Assembly: GCF_003217235.1 (NCBI RefSeq)
Contig: NZ_QJTF01000010.1
Span: forward strand, 1-64,000
Length of the DNA: 64,000 bases
Reading direction: 5' to 3'
DNA from: Paramesorhizobium leguminum
GTDB lineage: Bacteria; Pseudomonadota; Alphaproteobacteria; Rhizobiales; Rhizobiaceae
Of this stretch, positions 34,023 through 42,691 are shown one piece after another; the stretch's first letter is position 1; each line of letters starts with the position of its first letter. The notes under the pieces are model-generated. The model made no database searches, was not told the DNA's origin, and was given only the letters and a program-made list of their open reading frames with translations. The position numbers were made by a program, and so were the translations under genes.

Positions 34023-34573
34023 CTCATGCTCCGCTTGGAATTTTCAAGGATCGAAACCAGAATTAAGCATTAGAGCCTTCAATAATAGTTTACGATACAT
34101 CCAAATTAGTTTCGCATCCAAAATATCGTTTTCCGGCCCGTCTGGTTAACCTTGACCGCCCTCCCAACGCCATTGCCGGAAGGCATGCGTGGCAGGAAGT
34201 TCCGTGCGCGCCTGACACCAGACGGCCCGAATTTTTCCATATCGGAGCGACAAAACCGCCCTTTTTCGGGAGCCTCTACCGTCACCGAAGCGCAGCGTTC
34301 GTGGAACCAATCATGGAACCATAAGTGCGCTTCGCACATTTTGCCCTTTGGCGGGGGTTATGGCCTGGCTTCGAATAGCTCCATTTCCCACCCAAGTCTT
34401 GGGAGAGCTGAAAATGAGAACAGTATACGTTTTCCATAAAATAGCCTCCTTCCAAGTAATTTCGCAATAATAACTGCAGCATGGAGGATTAACTATGCGG
34501 CCAGAACCATGATTTACATCAGTTTTTTTGTGAGAGAAAAGAACATTTACTAAATTCAAAACGGAGTTGTCAC
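34023..34573. other. Long regulatory region upstream of yfdX gene, no gene seen
   Basis: About 550 bp without a convincing gene. The small open frames have no ribosome binding site and lie on both strands. A direct repeat TGGAACCA-ATCA-TGGAACCA lies at about 34299-34318 (two GGAAC blocks, as in extracytoplasmic sigma -35 boxes, but no clear -10). The last 80 bp are A/T-rich and run into the ATG at 34574 with CGGAG. Confidence 0.5.
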
Positions 34574-35341
34574 ATGAAACTGAGAAAAATTTCTGTTTAT
34601 CTTCTGTCCGCGACATTCCTGTTTGCCGCTCCCGTGGCGCAGGGTTTTGCTCAAACGGAAAATCCGGCCCAGACGCAAAATAAGGATGCTGCAGCCAAGC
34701 CAGCCGATGCCGGCAAGCTCTCCCCCAAGCAGCTCGCCGCGATGAAGAAGCTGGATGCCGTCTCCGAGGAAGGCTATGCCGCCGTTCGCGGAATCGCTCT
34801 CGCGCGGCTGGCGATTTTCCAGGGCAAGCCCGACGAGGCGAAGACCATTCTGACGGCGGTCAGGCAAAACATCGAGAAGGCTCAAGGCAACACCGCCAGC
34901 CTGGCGGATAAGCTGACCCAGGCAAACAGCCCGAAAGACGAGATCGACGCCGTAAAATCGGGGCAGGTTCCGATCGATTTCGCTGTCGGCATCAATGATG
35001 ACTACACGATGACGCCCGAGAATGCGAAGCACCTCGAGAATGCCAACAAGCATTTGGGCAGTGGCAAGACGCAGGAAGCCGTTGAAGAATTGAAGCTTGC
35101 CAACGTCAATGTTTCGGTCACCGAGACTGATGCGAAGCTTCCCGTTCTTGCCAAGGTCGTCGCCACGGCGCTCAGCGACCTCGACAACAAGAACTATTAT
35201 GAAGCCAATCTGACCCTGATAAAGGCGGATGATGCGATCACCTCGCGTTCGATTACCGAGGATGAGCCGGCCTCGAAGACACCGGGCACCGGAACGACGC
35301 CCGCTCCGGCTCCTGCTCCGGCGGCAAAGCCCGCCCAGTAA
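34574..35341 (+). CDS. YfdX family periplasmic protein
   Basis: A 255-residue protein with a signal peptide (MKLRKISVYLLSATFLFAAP…VAQGFAQ, cleavage about residue 27). The YfdX domain (about 50-220) is all-helical: 'KKLDAVSEEGYAAVRGIALAR', 'PIDFAVGINDDYTMTPEN' and 'NKNYYEANLTLIKADDAI'. The C-terminal tail is Pro/Ala-rich (PAPAPAPAAKPAQ). YfdX in enteric bacteria is linked to acid/multidrug stress response, and some family members have chaperone-like activity. It has a long private leader; the downstream hairpin may be a terminator. Confidence 0.88.
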   Translation: MKLRKISVYLLSATFLFAAPVAQGFAQTENPAQTQNKDAAAKPADAGKLSPKQLAAMKKLDAVSEEGYAAVRGIALARLAIFQGKPDEAKTILTAVRQNIEKAQGNTASLADKLTQANSPKDEIDAVKSGQVPIDFAVGINDDYTMTPENAKHLENANKHLGSGKTQEAVEELKLANVNVSVTETDAKLPVLAKVVATALSDLDNKNYYEANLTLIKADDAITSRSITEDEPASKTPGTGTTPAPAPAPAAKPAQ

Positions 35342-35363
35342 TCAGGGCGAACGCAATCAGGAC

Positions 35364-35389
35364 AGGCGGCTGGCAATGGCTGGCCGCCT
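35364..35389 (+). terminator. Weak hairpin after yfdX gene
   Basis: AGGCGGC (35364-35370) and GCCGCCT (35383-35389) form a 7-bp stem 22 bases after the stop codon. No U run follows, so it is a weak candidate. Confidence 0.4.
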
Positions 35390-35431
35390 CCCTTCGTACG
35401 CGGGAGTTCGTGGCATATGTTGAACAGCCTA

Positions 35432-35534
35432 TAGAGCGGTTCATCCTATTGCGCCGGGACAAGAACCGCACTAAGTAAAAACGCACCCCGCCCTCTAGAG
35501 CGCCGCGTCCAATTGGACACGCAAACGACGCTCT
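35432..35534. repeat. Two dispersed palindromic elements between yfdX and DUF475 genes
   Basis: First GAGCGGTTC…GAACCGC (about 35432-35468), related to the AAGAACGGCTCT element near 32.27 kb. Then AGAGCG…GCGTCCAATTGGACACGC…CGCTCT (about 35497-35534), a palindrome within a palindrome. The rest of 35342-35774 shows no gene. Confidence 0.7.
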
Positions 35535-35774
35535 GGCACTTTGAAATGCTGCATGATTTTTCCTTAAATCGATCCCGGATTTAAGGAATTATGCAGAGGC
35601 ATCGGACCGCGGGATGAGTATTGGTGCCGGGCCCCTCTGGCGAGAGTTTACGGCGCTCTCGTGATGTCGGTACCGCCAGCAAAATCAGGCCGGCGGATTA
35701 GCAAATATGAAAACTTGTCTCATGCTCGATGCATGCGCCCTCTCACGCGCGATAACTTTTGGGGAGGGCCGTTC

Positions 35775-36812
35775 ATGATCCTTCATTATTTCAAATGGGC
35801 TTTCATCGTCACCGCCGTGGGCCTGGTGCTTGGCGCCTGGCTCGGATGGCAGTCGAGCGGAACGCTTGCAGGCGTGGGCGCGGCTTTCTTTATCTGCGCC
35901 GTACTCGCGGTGCTCGAAATCTCACTCTCCTTCGATAATGCCATCGTCAACGCCAACAAGCTCAAGGACATGACGCCGGTCTGGCAGCATCGCTTCCTGA
36001 CCTGGGGCATCGTCATCGCCGTCTTCGGCATGCGGATCGTCTTTCCGCTCCTGATCGTCGTCATCGCCGCAGGCATCGGGCCGATTGAGGCAATCAAGCT
36101 GGCCGCCACCAGGCCGGAGGAATATGCCCGCATCATGAACGAGGCGCATCTGCCGATCGCCGCCTTCGGTGGCACATTCCTGATGATGGTCGGCCTCACC
36201 TATTTCTTCGACCAGGAAAAGGACGTGCACTGGATCCAATGGCTCGAGAGCAAAATGGCCCGCTTTGCCACCATCAAGGGCATCGAGGTCGCCTTCGTGC
36301 TTGCGCTCATTCTCGGCTTCTCCAGGCTCCTTCCGGCGGAAGAGACCGACACCTTCGTCTACGCGAGCATTTATGGCCTGCTGACCTTCCTCTGTGTCGA
36401 GGTCGTCGGCGGCCTGCTCGATGCATCCGAAGAAACGATGAGCGCGGCGGCCAAGGGCGGGCTCGGCGCCTTCCTTTATCTGGAAGTTCTCGATGCCAGC
36501 TTCTCCTTCGACGGTGTCATCGGCGCCTTCGCGCTGACGCAGAACCTCTTCATCATCGCCATCGGCCTCGGCATCGGCGCGATGTATGTGCGCTCCATGA
36601 CGGTCATGCTGGTGGAAAAAGGGACGCTCGCCGAATACCGCTATCTGGAGCATGGCGCCTTCTACGCGATCCTGATCCTTTCGGTCGTCATGTATTTCCA
36701 GACGCTGATCCACATCCCGGAAGTCATCACCGGCCTTGGCGGCGCGGCGCTGATCGGCATCTCGCTCTGGTCGTCGATCCGCTACAACAAGCGGGAACAG
36801 GCTGCGGCGTAA
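35775..36812 (+). CDS. DUF475/TerC-like integral membrane protein
   Basis: A 345-residue membrane protein with about nine helices. Two TerC-type acidic motifs are visible: 'LEISLSFDNAIVNAN' in the first half and 'LEVLDASFSFDGVIGAFA' in the second. In TerC-like proteins such FDN/FDG acids are thought to handle metal ions, and Mn export is known for some relatives. The family is annotated as DUF475. The ATG at 35775 follows GGGGAGGG. It ends with a strong terminator, so it is monocistronic. Function in metal homeostasis is inferred from the superfamily. Confidence 0.88.
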   Translation: MILHYFKWAFIVTAVGLVLGAWLGWQSSGTLAGVGAAFFICAVLAVLEISLSFDNAIVNANKLKDMTPVWQHRFLTWGIVIAVFGMRIVFPLLIVVIAAGIGPIEAIKLAATRPEEYARIMNEAHLPIAAFGGTFLMMVGLTYFFDQEKDVHWIQWLESKMARFATIKGIEVAFVLALILGFSRLLPAEETDTFVYASIYGLLTFLCVEVVGGLLDASEETMSAAAKGGLGAFLYLEVLDASFSFDGVIGAFALTQNLFIIAIGLGIGAMYVRSMTVMLVEKGTLAEYRYLEHGAFYAILILSVVMYFQTLIHIPEVITGLGGAALIGISLWSSIRYNKREQAAA

Positions 36813-36841
36813 GCAACACCGGTTTCCATCTTGGCTTTCAG

Positions 36842-36874
36842 AGCGGTCCGGCAGGAATGCCGGGCCGCTTTTTC
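36842..36874 (+). terminator. Rho-independent terminator after DUF475 gene
   Basis: AGCGGTCCGGCA (36842-36853) pairs with TGCCGGGCCGCT (36858-36869), one G-U pair, GGAA-type tetraloop region, followed directly by TTTTT. Confidence 0.85.
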
Positions 36875-37027
36875 TATTTCCGCGCGTAATCTTTCCCGGA
36901 GCGCCTATTAACTTTCCCGCATCATGTTCTAGAAATCCCCAGGGAAAGCGGGCGAATCGAAGGGCGTGTCATTTATCTGTGACGCTATGTCGATTGCTGT
37001 TCGCAGGATTTAAATGGGGCCTGACAC

Positions 37028-37849
37028 ATGCATATCGATGACCTGAACGAGGATGAAGACGGCAAGAAGGGCCGTCGCCAAGCCTACCTCGTTCGTTACC
37101 TCGCGCAAAACCACTATATCTCGCTGGAAGAGATCGCCAGCCGCTTTTCGGTGACGACACAGACCGCGCGTCGCGATATCATGGCGCTGGAACGCCAGGG
37201 CAAGGTCCGCCGCCTGCATGGGGGCGCTGTCGCCTCGATACCGCTCGATCCGGTGGTTTACCGCCAGCGACGGATCGTCAATGCCGAGCGCAAGGAAGCA
37301 ATCGGTAAGCGTGTGGCCGAGCTCCTGCCCGACAATGCCTCCATTTTCATCGACACCGGAACAACCTGCGAGGCGGTAGCGCGTGCGCTCGTGGCGCGAA
37401 AGGGCCTGCGCGTCGTCACCTACAGTCTCCGCGTGGCGACCACCTTGAGCGAAGCCACGGATTTCACCATCGCCGTGCCGGGCGGCTTTGTCCGGCAGGT
37501 GGATGCCGGCGTATTCAGCCAGAACAGCCCGGAATTCATCAGCGCCTTCAAGTTCGATTACGTCATTATTTCGGTTAGCGGCATCGATGACGAGGGCGAT
37601 ATCGGCGATGATGATTATGCGGAAGTTGCAGCCGTTCGCGCGGCGATGCAGCAAGCAGGCCGCGTGATTCTCGCCATCGACTCCAGCAAGTTTGGCCGGC
37701 GGGCGCTGGTGCGTCTCGGTTCTGTTAGAGAGGCGGATATGATCGTCACCGATGCGAAACCCGCCGATAACCTCCTGCAGATATTGGAGCAGAGCCGCAC
37801 GGAATTGCACCTTGCGGAGGCGTTGACTGGGAATGTCGGGCAGGGATAG
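37028..37849 (+). CDS. DeoR/GlpR-family transcriptional regulator
   Basis: A 273-residue regulator. Residues about 18-72 form the DeoR helix-turn-helix (AYLVRYLAQNHYISLEEIAS, then TTQTARRDIMALERQGKVRR). The sugar-phosphate-binding DeoRC domain follows ('DTGTTCEAVARAL', 'PGGFVRQVDAGVFS', 'VSGIDDEGDIGDDDYAEV'). It is close to GlpR, the glycerol-3-phosphate repressor, but no glp genes are in the window, so its targets are elsewhere or unknown. The next gene converges with a 15-bp gap. Confidence 0.9.
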   Translation: MHIDDLNEDEDGKKGRRQAYLVRYLAQNHYISLEEIASRFSVTTQTARRDIMALERQGKVRRLHGGAVASIPLDPVVYRQRRIVNAERKEAIGKRVAELLPDNASIFIDTGTTCEAVARALVARKGLRVVTYSLRVATTLSEATDFTIAVPGGFVRQVDAGVFSQNSPEFISAFKFDYVIISVSGIDDEGDIGDDDYAEVAAVRAAMQQAGRVILAIDSSKFGRRALVRLGSVREADMIVTDAKPADNLLQILEQSRTELHLAEALTGNVGQG

Positions 37850-37864
37850 GCGTCAACCCCAGGA

Positions 37865-38608
37865 TTATCGTGACAATTGTGCGGCCAGGAAGCGAGCCGC
37901 GTTTTCATGCGCGGCGCGCGCCTGTGATGTCCCTGATTTCAAAAAGAAATCATGCGTACCGCCCTCGAAAATGGCAAGGCTCGCCGGTGAGCCGGTGCTT
38001 TGCGCCAAATCGCGCAATTTCTTTCCGGCGTTGAGAGGAAAAACGCGATCCGCGCTGCCCCAGATCAGATGGGTCGGCGGCAATGATTGTATCGGCTGGG
38101 AATAGCCGTTCGGGAGGCCTCCATCGACAAGCACCAATGCGCCTATGTCCGATTGACCTGATGACGCGACGATGGCTGTCTGCGCACCGAACGATATGCC
38201 GAGCAGACCCACACGGCCGGCATAGCGCGGCTGGCGGTTGAAATAGGAAATCACACCACGAACCGCCGCAATCCAGTCAGGCCGCCGCTTTGCGTAGTAA
38301 TCAATGCGGGTGGATGCGCTGCCCGCGCTCAGGATGGCGTCTTGATCGGTTGGGGAAAGTACGTGAACAAGATATGTGTCGAGGCCCGCCACATGGAAGG
38401 TTCGTGCAATTTCGTCATAGACGGATGCGTTAAAGCCCTTGCTGCCGCTCAAAATAAGCACAGCCGGGCGCTGCTTTGTATTACCGGCAAAACCTTCTAC
38501 CTGGACCTTCCCGCTGGACGTATCGAGGGCGATGTGTTGGCTGTTCCCCGCGTGGGCGCTTCCCAATATGATGATGGGCAGGAACAGAACCGTCACAAAA
38601 AAGCGCAT
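37865..38608 (-). CDS. Secreted alpha/beta hydrolase (dienelactone hydrolase-like)
   Basis: A 247-residue protein with a signal peptide (MRFFVTVLFLPIIILGSAHA). The alpha/beta-hydrolase core shows 'AVLILSGSKGFN', the nucleophile elbow GISFGAQ (G-x-S-x-G), 'HLIWGSADRVFPL' with the acid, and 'FEGGTHDFF' with the His. This order fits the dienelactone hydrolase/small serine esterase class. It should act in the periplasm. The ATG at 38608 follows AGGACC; the longer open frame reaching 38713 has no support and would overlap repC. Substrate unknown. Confidence 0.82.
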   Translation of the reverse strand: MRFFVTVLFLPIIILGSAHAGNSQHIALDTSSGKVQVEGFAGNTKQRPAVLILSGSKGFNASVYDEIARTFHVAGLDTYLVHVLSPTDQDAILSAGSASTRIDYYAKRRPDWIAAVRGVISYFNRQPRYAGRVGLLGISFGAQTAIVASSGQSDIGALVLVDGGLPNGYSQPIQSLPPTHLIWGSADRVFPLNAGKKLRDLAQSTGSPASLAIFEGGTHDFFLKSGTSQARAAHENAARFLAAQLSR

Positions 38609-38709
38609 GGAGGTCCTAAGATTGTTTAGACCTGCCGGCTTCCTAACGGCGCTTTTACACCATATTTCATAGACCAACCGCCGCGCCTGTCGGAGAAAAT
38701 TTTCCTCTT

Positions 38710-39912
38710 TCATTCAATCACCCGCGCCGCTGTTCCGTTTGCCTTCAAAGCGGCCCTGATCATCGGCCCGACGGTGAACTCCCCAGCCCTCCCCTTGCGG
38801 GCCAGAACACGCAGATATCCGCCGGGAGATTTGATGTGCGAGGCTCGCTGCAGAATGCATGCGATGGCGGCGGCAGTGTTTTCGGGACCGAGATTCAGCA
38901 TGGCTTCCTCATAGACCGGGGCTGAAATGCCGAGATAGTTTTTGACCTGCGCCGCCGTCGTCGCCAGGTCGCGCCAACTATCGATGCGGTGCGGTGCGTA
39001 ATCACCGATTTCCGGGCAAGCTCGCAGTATGAGCTCGATCGGATAGGATGATTTTGCAATCTGGCGATTTTCTACCGGATTTTCCTTCAAATCCTTTTCC
39101 ATGCCAGATTCAGATTCAATGTAGGTTTCTGTGTTTGAATTAGATTGCTGCCGCTCATTTTGGGATTCACTGCCGCTTATGTTTTGTTGATTCACGTGCG
39201 TTTGCAGCAGTTTGGTGATGGCGCACCGCAGTTCCTGAAGTTCAGCCGCGATCCGTTCCAGCTCTGCCCGTTCAGCGCGCCGGGGGATTGCCTCGACGAT
39301 GCCCCTGAAGCGCTTCCACAGCACGTCCCAATGGCCGGAAATGCCTTCCTGTGCGGCCGCCTCGATCAGTTTCTGGATGTCACGGCGGTGGAGCGTGATT
39401 TGCTGCCGTGCATGGCGTAGCGCCTGGGCTTCGGCATGAACCTGTTCCGCGATCCGTTCGAACTCGCCGGCCCGGGCAAGCAACGGCGCCAATGAGAAGC
39501 CGAAAGCCTCGCCAATCTCCCCTCCCCTCCCCCGGCGCGCATATCGCTTGCCGTTCGGGCTGTCGCGCCGGAGGATCAGGCCGCATTCGATCAGCGCAGC
39601 GATATGCCGGCGCAGCGTCGCGTCAGCCATGCCGTGGGCTCGCGAGGTAAGCTGTGCATTCGATGGAAAGACGACCAGGCTGTGCTCTTTCGAAAGGTTG
39701 GTCTCGGGATAAAAACTCACAAGCGCGTCCAGAACGGCCAGTGAGCGGTCGGAAATGCCGATGGCCGCCTTTCCCGCGCAAAGCCAGCGGCACACTTGCC
39801 ATTTATTGATCGCTTTGCCCTCAAGCGCTTCATGCGCATTGATCTGACTTGTCAACATGGCAAGCGTCATCGATCGCCGCCCGAAAGGCGTCGTTATGTT
39901 GTCTATCTCCAT
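38710..39912 (-). CDS. repC: Replication initiator RepC of repABC replicon
   Basis: A 400-residue RepC. The N-terminal half carries the winged-helix DNA-binding domain ('MLTSQINAHEALEGKAINKWQVCRWL' pattern near residue 18, 'RSLAVLDALVSFYPE', 'TLRRHIAALIECGLILRRDS'). A coiled linker (about 180-240) and a Gln/Ser-rich stretch (about 245-275) separate it from the C-terminal domain. RepC binds the origin, which in this family lies inside its own coding sequence, and starts replication in cis. It is third in repABC, transcribed leftward. Its leader is the target of the antisense RNA at 40070-40118. Confidence 0.95.
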   Translation of the reverse strand: MEIDNITTPFGRRSMTLAMLTSQINAHEALEGKAINKWQVCRWLCAGKAAIGISDRSLAVLDALVSFYPETNLSKEHSLVVFPSNAQLTSRAHGMADATLRRHIAALIECGLILRRDSPNGKRYARRGRGGEIGEAFGFSLAPLLARAGEFERIAEQVHAEAQALRHARQQITLHRRDIQKLIEAAAQEGISGHWDVLWKRFRGIVEAIPRRAERAELERIAAELQELRCAITKLLQTHVNQQNISGSESQNERQQSNSNTETYIESESGMEKDLKENPVENRQIAKSSYPIELILRACPEIGDYAPHRIDSWRDLATTAAQVKNYLGISAPVYEEAMLNLGPENTAAAIACILQRASHIKSPGGYLRVLARKGRAGEFTVGPMIRAALKANGTAARVIE

Positions 39913-39979
39913 TTTCCTTCACCTTCTTCAAGGCAAAAGAAATCCGCTCGCCAGATGACGCTATAACTTTGTTTTAGTC

Positions 39980-40024
39980 GCACGACCTTATCCGAAAAGT
40001 TATGCAACTTTCCGAGATCGCGCG
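39980..40024. repeat. Dispersed palindromic repeat inside the repC leader
   Basis: GCACGACCTTATCCGAAAAG…CAACTTTCCGAGATCGCGCG, a diverged copy of the 31984/33333 family. It lies between repC and the antisense RNA gene, in the leader that normally controls RepC synthesis. Confidence 0.6.
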
Positions 40025-40069
40025 TCTAAGACTCTTGACAGTGATTCGTGGAAATGAGATTCTCTGACT

Positions 40070-40118
40070 GCTTACATCTGAGAAGGGCTTCCACGACTGC
40101 GTCGCTGGGGGCCTTTTT
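40070..40118 (+). ncRNA. repABC counter-transcribed antisense RNA (ctRNA, incA)
   Basis: It lies in the repB-repC gap on the opposite strand. Promoter: TTGACA at 40035-40040, 17-nt spacer, GATTCT at 40058-40063, giving a start near 40070. It ends in a 12-bp stem (GGCTTCCACGAC, 40086-40097, with GTCG-C-TGGGGGCC, 40101-40113, one bulge) followed by TTTTT. Size about 50 nt and location match the known repABC ctRNA, which pairs with the repC leader and stops RepC expression. It sets copy number and incompatibility. Confidence 0.85.
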
Positions 40119-40128
40119 CTTTTGCGGG

Positions 40129-41130
40129 TTAGTCTCCTATTTTCTTATTCGTATCCGATTGCCGGAATTCTTCGTAAAAGCGATCGAGATTTGTCGCCAG
40201 ATATTCACCGAACCGGCTGGCATCCCGTGCTTTCAGCGCCAGATTGAACGCTTTACCGGTATTTCGGATGTCGCCGGTCACCCGATTGTCCGCAGCCGAC
40301 CATGCCCGTGCCGGGCGAGGCTGAATCGCCTTCCTGACAGGCTTTTTGCCCGCGCCGCTTAAACGGCCGAACAGCAGGTCGAACCGCTGTTCCTGTTCAG
40401 CTTCCGCGAACTCAGGGCTGGTGACGATGGCTAAAGCGGCCCCGGTATTCGCCGGGCGTTCGATGAGTTTGCGCAAATCGAGCCAGCGGTCACGTCCGAC
40501 GCCCTTTGCCGGACCGATTGCTTCGATGATTTCCGCTGGAATTGCCTTCGGAATGGTCAGCATCTTGCTCAGCGTCTGGTAATCCACCGATAGCGCGGAT
40601 TGAATGGTCTCGCGCCCGTAACCGAGCTGCTCGAGCCGCTCGGCGAATAGAACACGCTCGATGAATGTCAGATTGGCGCGAGCGGCGTTCTCCTGCCCCT
40701 GCGCGATGATGTGATCGATATCGGCAAGCGCCTTGATGATGGCGCGGACCGGGCGGCCAAGCTCCCTGGCGACGCGGAGGCGCCGGTGACCGAAGACGAT
40801 CATATAGCGGCCATTGTGCTCGGGATGCGGGCGAATCAGCACGGGTGTGTCCTGCCCCCTCTCCCTGATAGCGCTCAGGAGTTCCTGATAGGCCTCGTCG
40901 TCGGCCTTCATGCGGTCCGCAACGAATGAGCCGTCGATCAGATCCGGTTTGATTTCAACAATCGTCTCGCCTTCGGTCAGTCTCGAAGCTTGCCGGGCAA
41001 GCTCGTCGATCGAGGAAGAGATGGACTTCGCCGCGCCGAATTTCCGGACGGCGGACTCCTGCCCGGCATCCTGGACAGGCTCATCCGGCTCCGCGTGCAT
41101 CAGATTGTTGAAAATATTCTTCCTGGCCAT
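40129..41130 (-). CDS. repB: Partition protein RepB (ParB family)
   Basis: A 333-residue centromere-binding protein. The ParB/Spo0J domain (about 60-160) shows 'ETIVEIKPDLIDGSFVADR', 'RGQDTPVLIRPHPEHNGRYM' and the CTP-binding 'FGHRRLRVARELGRPVRAI'. A helix-turn-helix follows ('FAERLEQLGYGRETIQSAL'). It loads on parS and works with RepA to segregate the replicon; the palindromes at 41188 and 42594 are candidate sites. It starts 69 bp downstream of repA. Confidence 0.95.
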   Translation of the reverse strand: MARKNIFNNLMHAEPDEPVQDAGQESAVRKFGAAKSISSSIDELARQASRLTEGETIVEIKPDLIDGSFVADRMKADDEAYQELLSAIRERGQDTPVLIRPHPEHNGRYMIVFGHRRLRVARELGRPVRAIIKALADIDHIIAQGQENAARANLTFIERVLFAERLEQLGYGRETIQSALSVDYQTLSKMLTIPKAIPAEIIEAIGPAKGVGRDRWLDLRKLIERPANTGAALAIVTSPEFAEAEQEQRFDLLFGRLSGAGKKPVRKAIQPRPARAWSAADNRVTGDIRNTGKAFNLALKARDASRFGEYLATNLDRFYEEFRQSDTNKKIGD

Positions 41131-41187
41131 TTCGCTATCGTCTCTTTTTCTGCCTATCCATCTGTTTCTTCATCAAAAATCCCATGA

Positions 41188-41203
41188 TTAGACGGCGGTC
41201 TAT
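41188..41203. promoter_or_regulatory. Candidate parS palindrome (copy 1)
   Basis: TTAGACGGCGGTCTAT, arms TAGAC/GTCTA with a C-G-GC-G-G type core, spanning the repA stop codon. A 16-bp site of the same kind (TTAGACGGCAGTCTAA) lies at 42594. The core fits CNGCNG of the published repABC parS consensus GTTNNCNGCNGNNAAC, although the outer GTT/AAC are replaced by TTA/TAA. Confidence 0.6.
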
Positions 41204-42405
41204 CTGGTTCTGCCCCACGCCTGATGGATAAGTTCGCGAATTTCCGAATTGACGGCCTCCAGCGATTCCATCGCGCGCTCGTAGGTTGTTCGGGTCATTG
41301 CGGATTTATCGACCTCGTAGAGCGTCTGCTTGGTCAGGCCGGCATCGGAAACCGCGGTGGATTTAAGCATCGGGGTCTTCAGCATTTGCTTGGCGAGCAT
41401 GGACTGCATGAAACCGACCATCTGCGCCTGGGGAACATCCATCGGCTCATACCGTGTGATGAGATAGCGGAACCAGTCGAGATCGACGGCGGCCCCTGCC
41501 CTGCGGATGGTTTTCAGAATATCGCCGAGCATCAGCAGAAACTGCGACATTGACATGAGGTCGAGCATCTGTGGATGGACGGTGATCAGAACCGACGTTG
41601 CCGCGGCAAGTGCGGTCAGCGTCAGATAGCCAAGCTGTGGCGGGCAATCGACGACCACGATATCGTAGCGGTCATCGACCGATCGAAGCGCCGCCTCGAT
41701 GCGGTTCCAGAAGGTCTTTCCTTCGGTGGAGCTCCGATCCTGCATGGCCAGCGGTGTGTCGTATTCGTACTCCTGTAATTCCAGAGATGCCGGGATGATA
41801 TCGAGCCCGGGGAAATTGGTAGGGCGGATCACGTCGACGATGGGCTTGCGCTCTTCGTCATAGCGGATCGCCTCATAGAGCGACGGATATTTATCCAGTT
41901 CCGGCTGAATGCCGTGGAGAGCGGAGAGCGATGCCTGCGGATCGAGATCGATGGCGAGGACGCGATGACCGGTGAGGGCCAGATGCTGCGCCAGATGTGC
42001 GGCGGTCGTGGTCTTGCCGGAGCCGCCCTTGAAGTTGACGACTGCCACGACTTGCAGTTTCTCACCATTTCTGCGGTGCGGGACATATTTCTTTACATCC
42101 GCGCGGCCGTTGCGGTCGAGATAATGGCGAAGCTCCATGATCTGCTCCGCTGAATAGGTGCGCCGTCCGCCGGCATGGATGTGAGGTTCCACACCCTTCC
42201 CTTCCAGGTGCAGCTTTTTCAGGTTGCTGGTCGATACGCCCAGGAAGTACGCTGCCTCGGCAAGTGAAAACTGGCGCAGATTCTTCGAGGCATTGGGCGG
42301 AAATGTCTCCAGGCGCAGCTGATTGAGCCGCTTGGATATCTCCCGTCCCTGGGACAGAATGAGATCGTCAAACGGCGCTTTTTGCTGTGGAGCGGAAAAA
42401 TTCAT
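41200..42405 (-). CDS. repA: Partition ATPase RepA (ParA family)
   Basis: A 401-residue ParA-type ATPase. An N-terminal helix-turn-helix (about 45-95, 'SLAEAAYFLGVSTSNLKKLH') binds the operator. The deviant Walker A KGGSGKTT is at 126-133, followed by VLAIDLDPQASLSALHGI and VVDCPPQLG (Walker B region). It drives segregation with RepB and represses the operon together with RepB. The start at 42405 lies just after a 33-bp dyad (42425-42457). It is first in the leftward repABC operon. Confidence 0.95.
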   Translation of the reverse strand: MNFSAPQQKAPFDDLILSQGREISKRLNQLRLETFPPNASKNLRQFSLAEAAYFLGVSTSNLKKLHLEGKGVEPHIHAGGRRTYSAEQIMELRHYLDRNGRADVKKYVPHRRNGEKLQVVAVVNFKGGSGKTTTAAHLAQHLALTGHRVLAIDLDPQASLSALHGIQPELDKYPSLYEAIRYDEERKPIVDVIRPTNFPGLDIIPASLELQEYEYDTPLAMQDRSSTEGKTFWNRIEAALRSVDDRYDIVVVDCPPQLGYLTLTALAAATSVLITVHPQMLDLMSMSQFLLMLGDILKTIRRAGAAVDLDWFRYLITRYEPMDVPQAQMVGFMQSMLAKQMLKTPMLKSTAVSDAGLTKQTLYEVDKSAMTRTTYERAMESLEAVNSEIRELIHQAWGRTR

Positions 42406-42424
42406 GTATCGGAACCTTGAAGTA

Positions 42425-42457
42425 ACGGCATTCGAGCGATTTTCGCTCTAGTGCCGT
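42425..42457. promoter_or_regulatory. 33-bp dyad upstream of repA, candidate RepA operator
   Basis: ACGGCA-TTC-GAGCGA-TTT-TCGCTC-TAG-TGCCGT: both arm blocks are perfectly complementary. It lies 20 bp before the repA start. It is a likely operator overlapping or next to the repABC promoter. Confidence 0.6.
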
Positions 42458-42593
42458 CATTATGTCCGATTCTCGTGAGGCCGCAAGAAGTTTTAGGTTA
42501 ATAAAGGGTTAACACGAACGCGGCGGCCGCCGGAACCGCCAATCTTTTTCCGAAAATCATCCAAGCCATTGAAATTGCGTTGGTAATCAGGAA

Positions 42594-42609
42594 TTAGACG
42601 GCAGTCTAA
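42594..42609. promoter_or_regulatory. Candidate parS palindrome (copy 2)
   Basis: TTAGACGGCAGTCTAA, 16 bp, arms TTAGAC/GTCTAA perfect. It is nearly identical to the site at 41188 and lies upstream of repA, so the two flank repA. No further copies were found by eye in the window. Confidence 0.6.
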
Positions 42610-42646
42610 CCGCTGGATGATGACTTGAGGCGAGACAATAAAAAAA

Positions 42647-42665
42647 CCCGGGCAGCGAGCCCGGG
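42647..42665 (-). terminator. Rho-independent terminator of EF-hand gene
   Basis: On the minus strand, CCCGGGCTCGCTGCCCGGG followed by a run of seven T. Located 27 bp after the stop codon of the EF-hand gene. Confidence 0.85.
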
Positions 42666-42691
42666 CCAACAGCGTCCTTTGCTGCTTTTTG

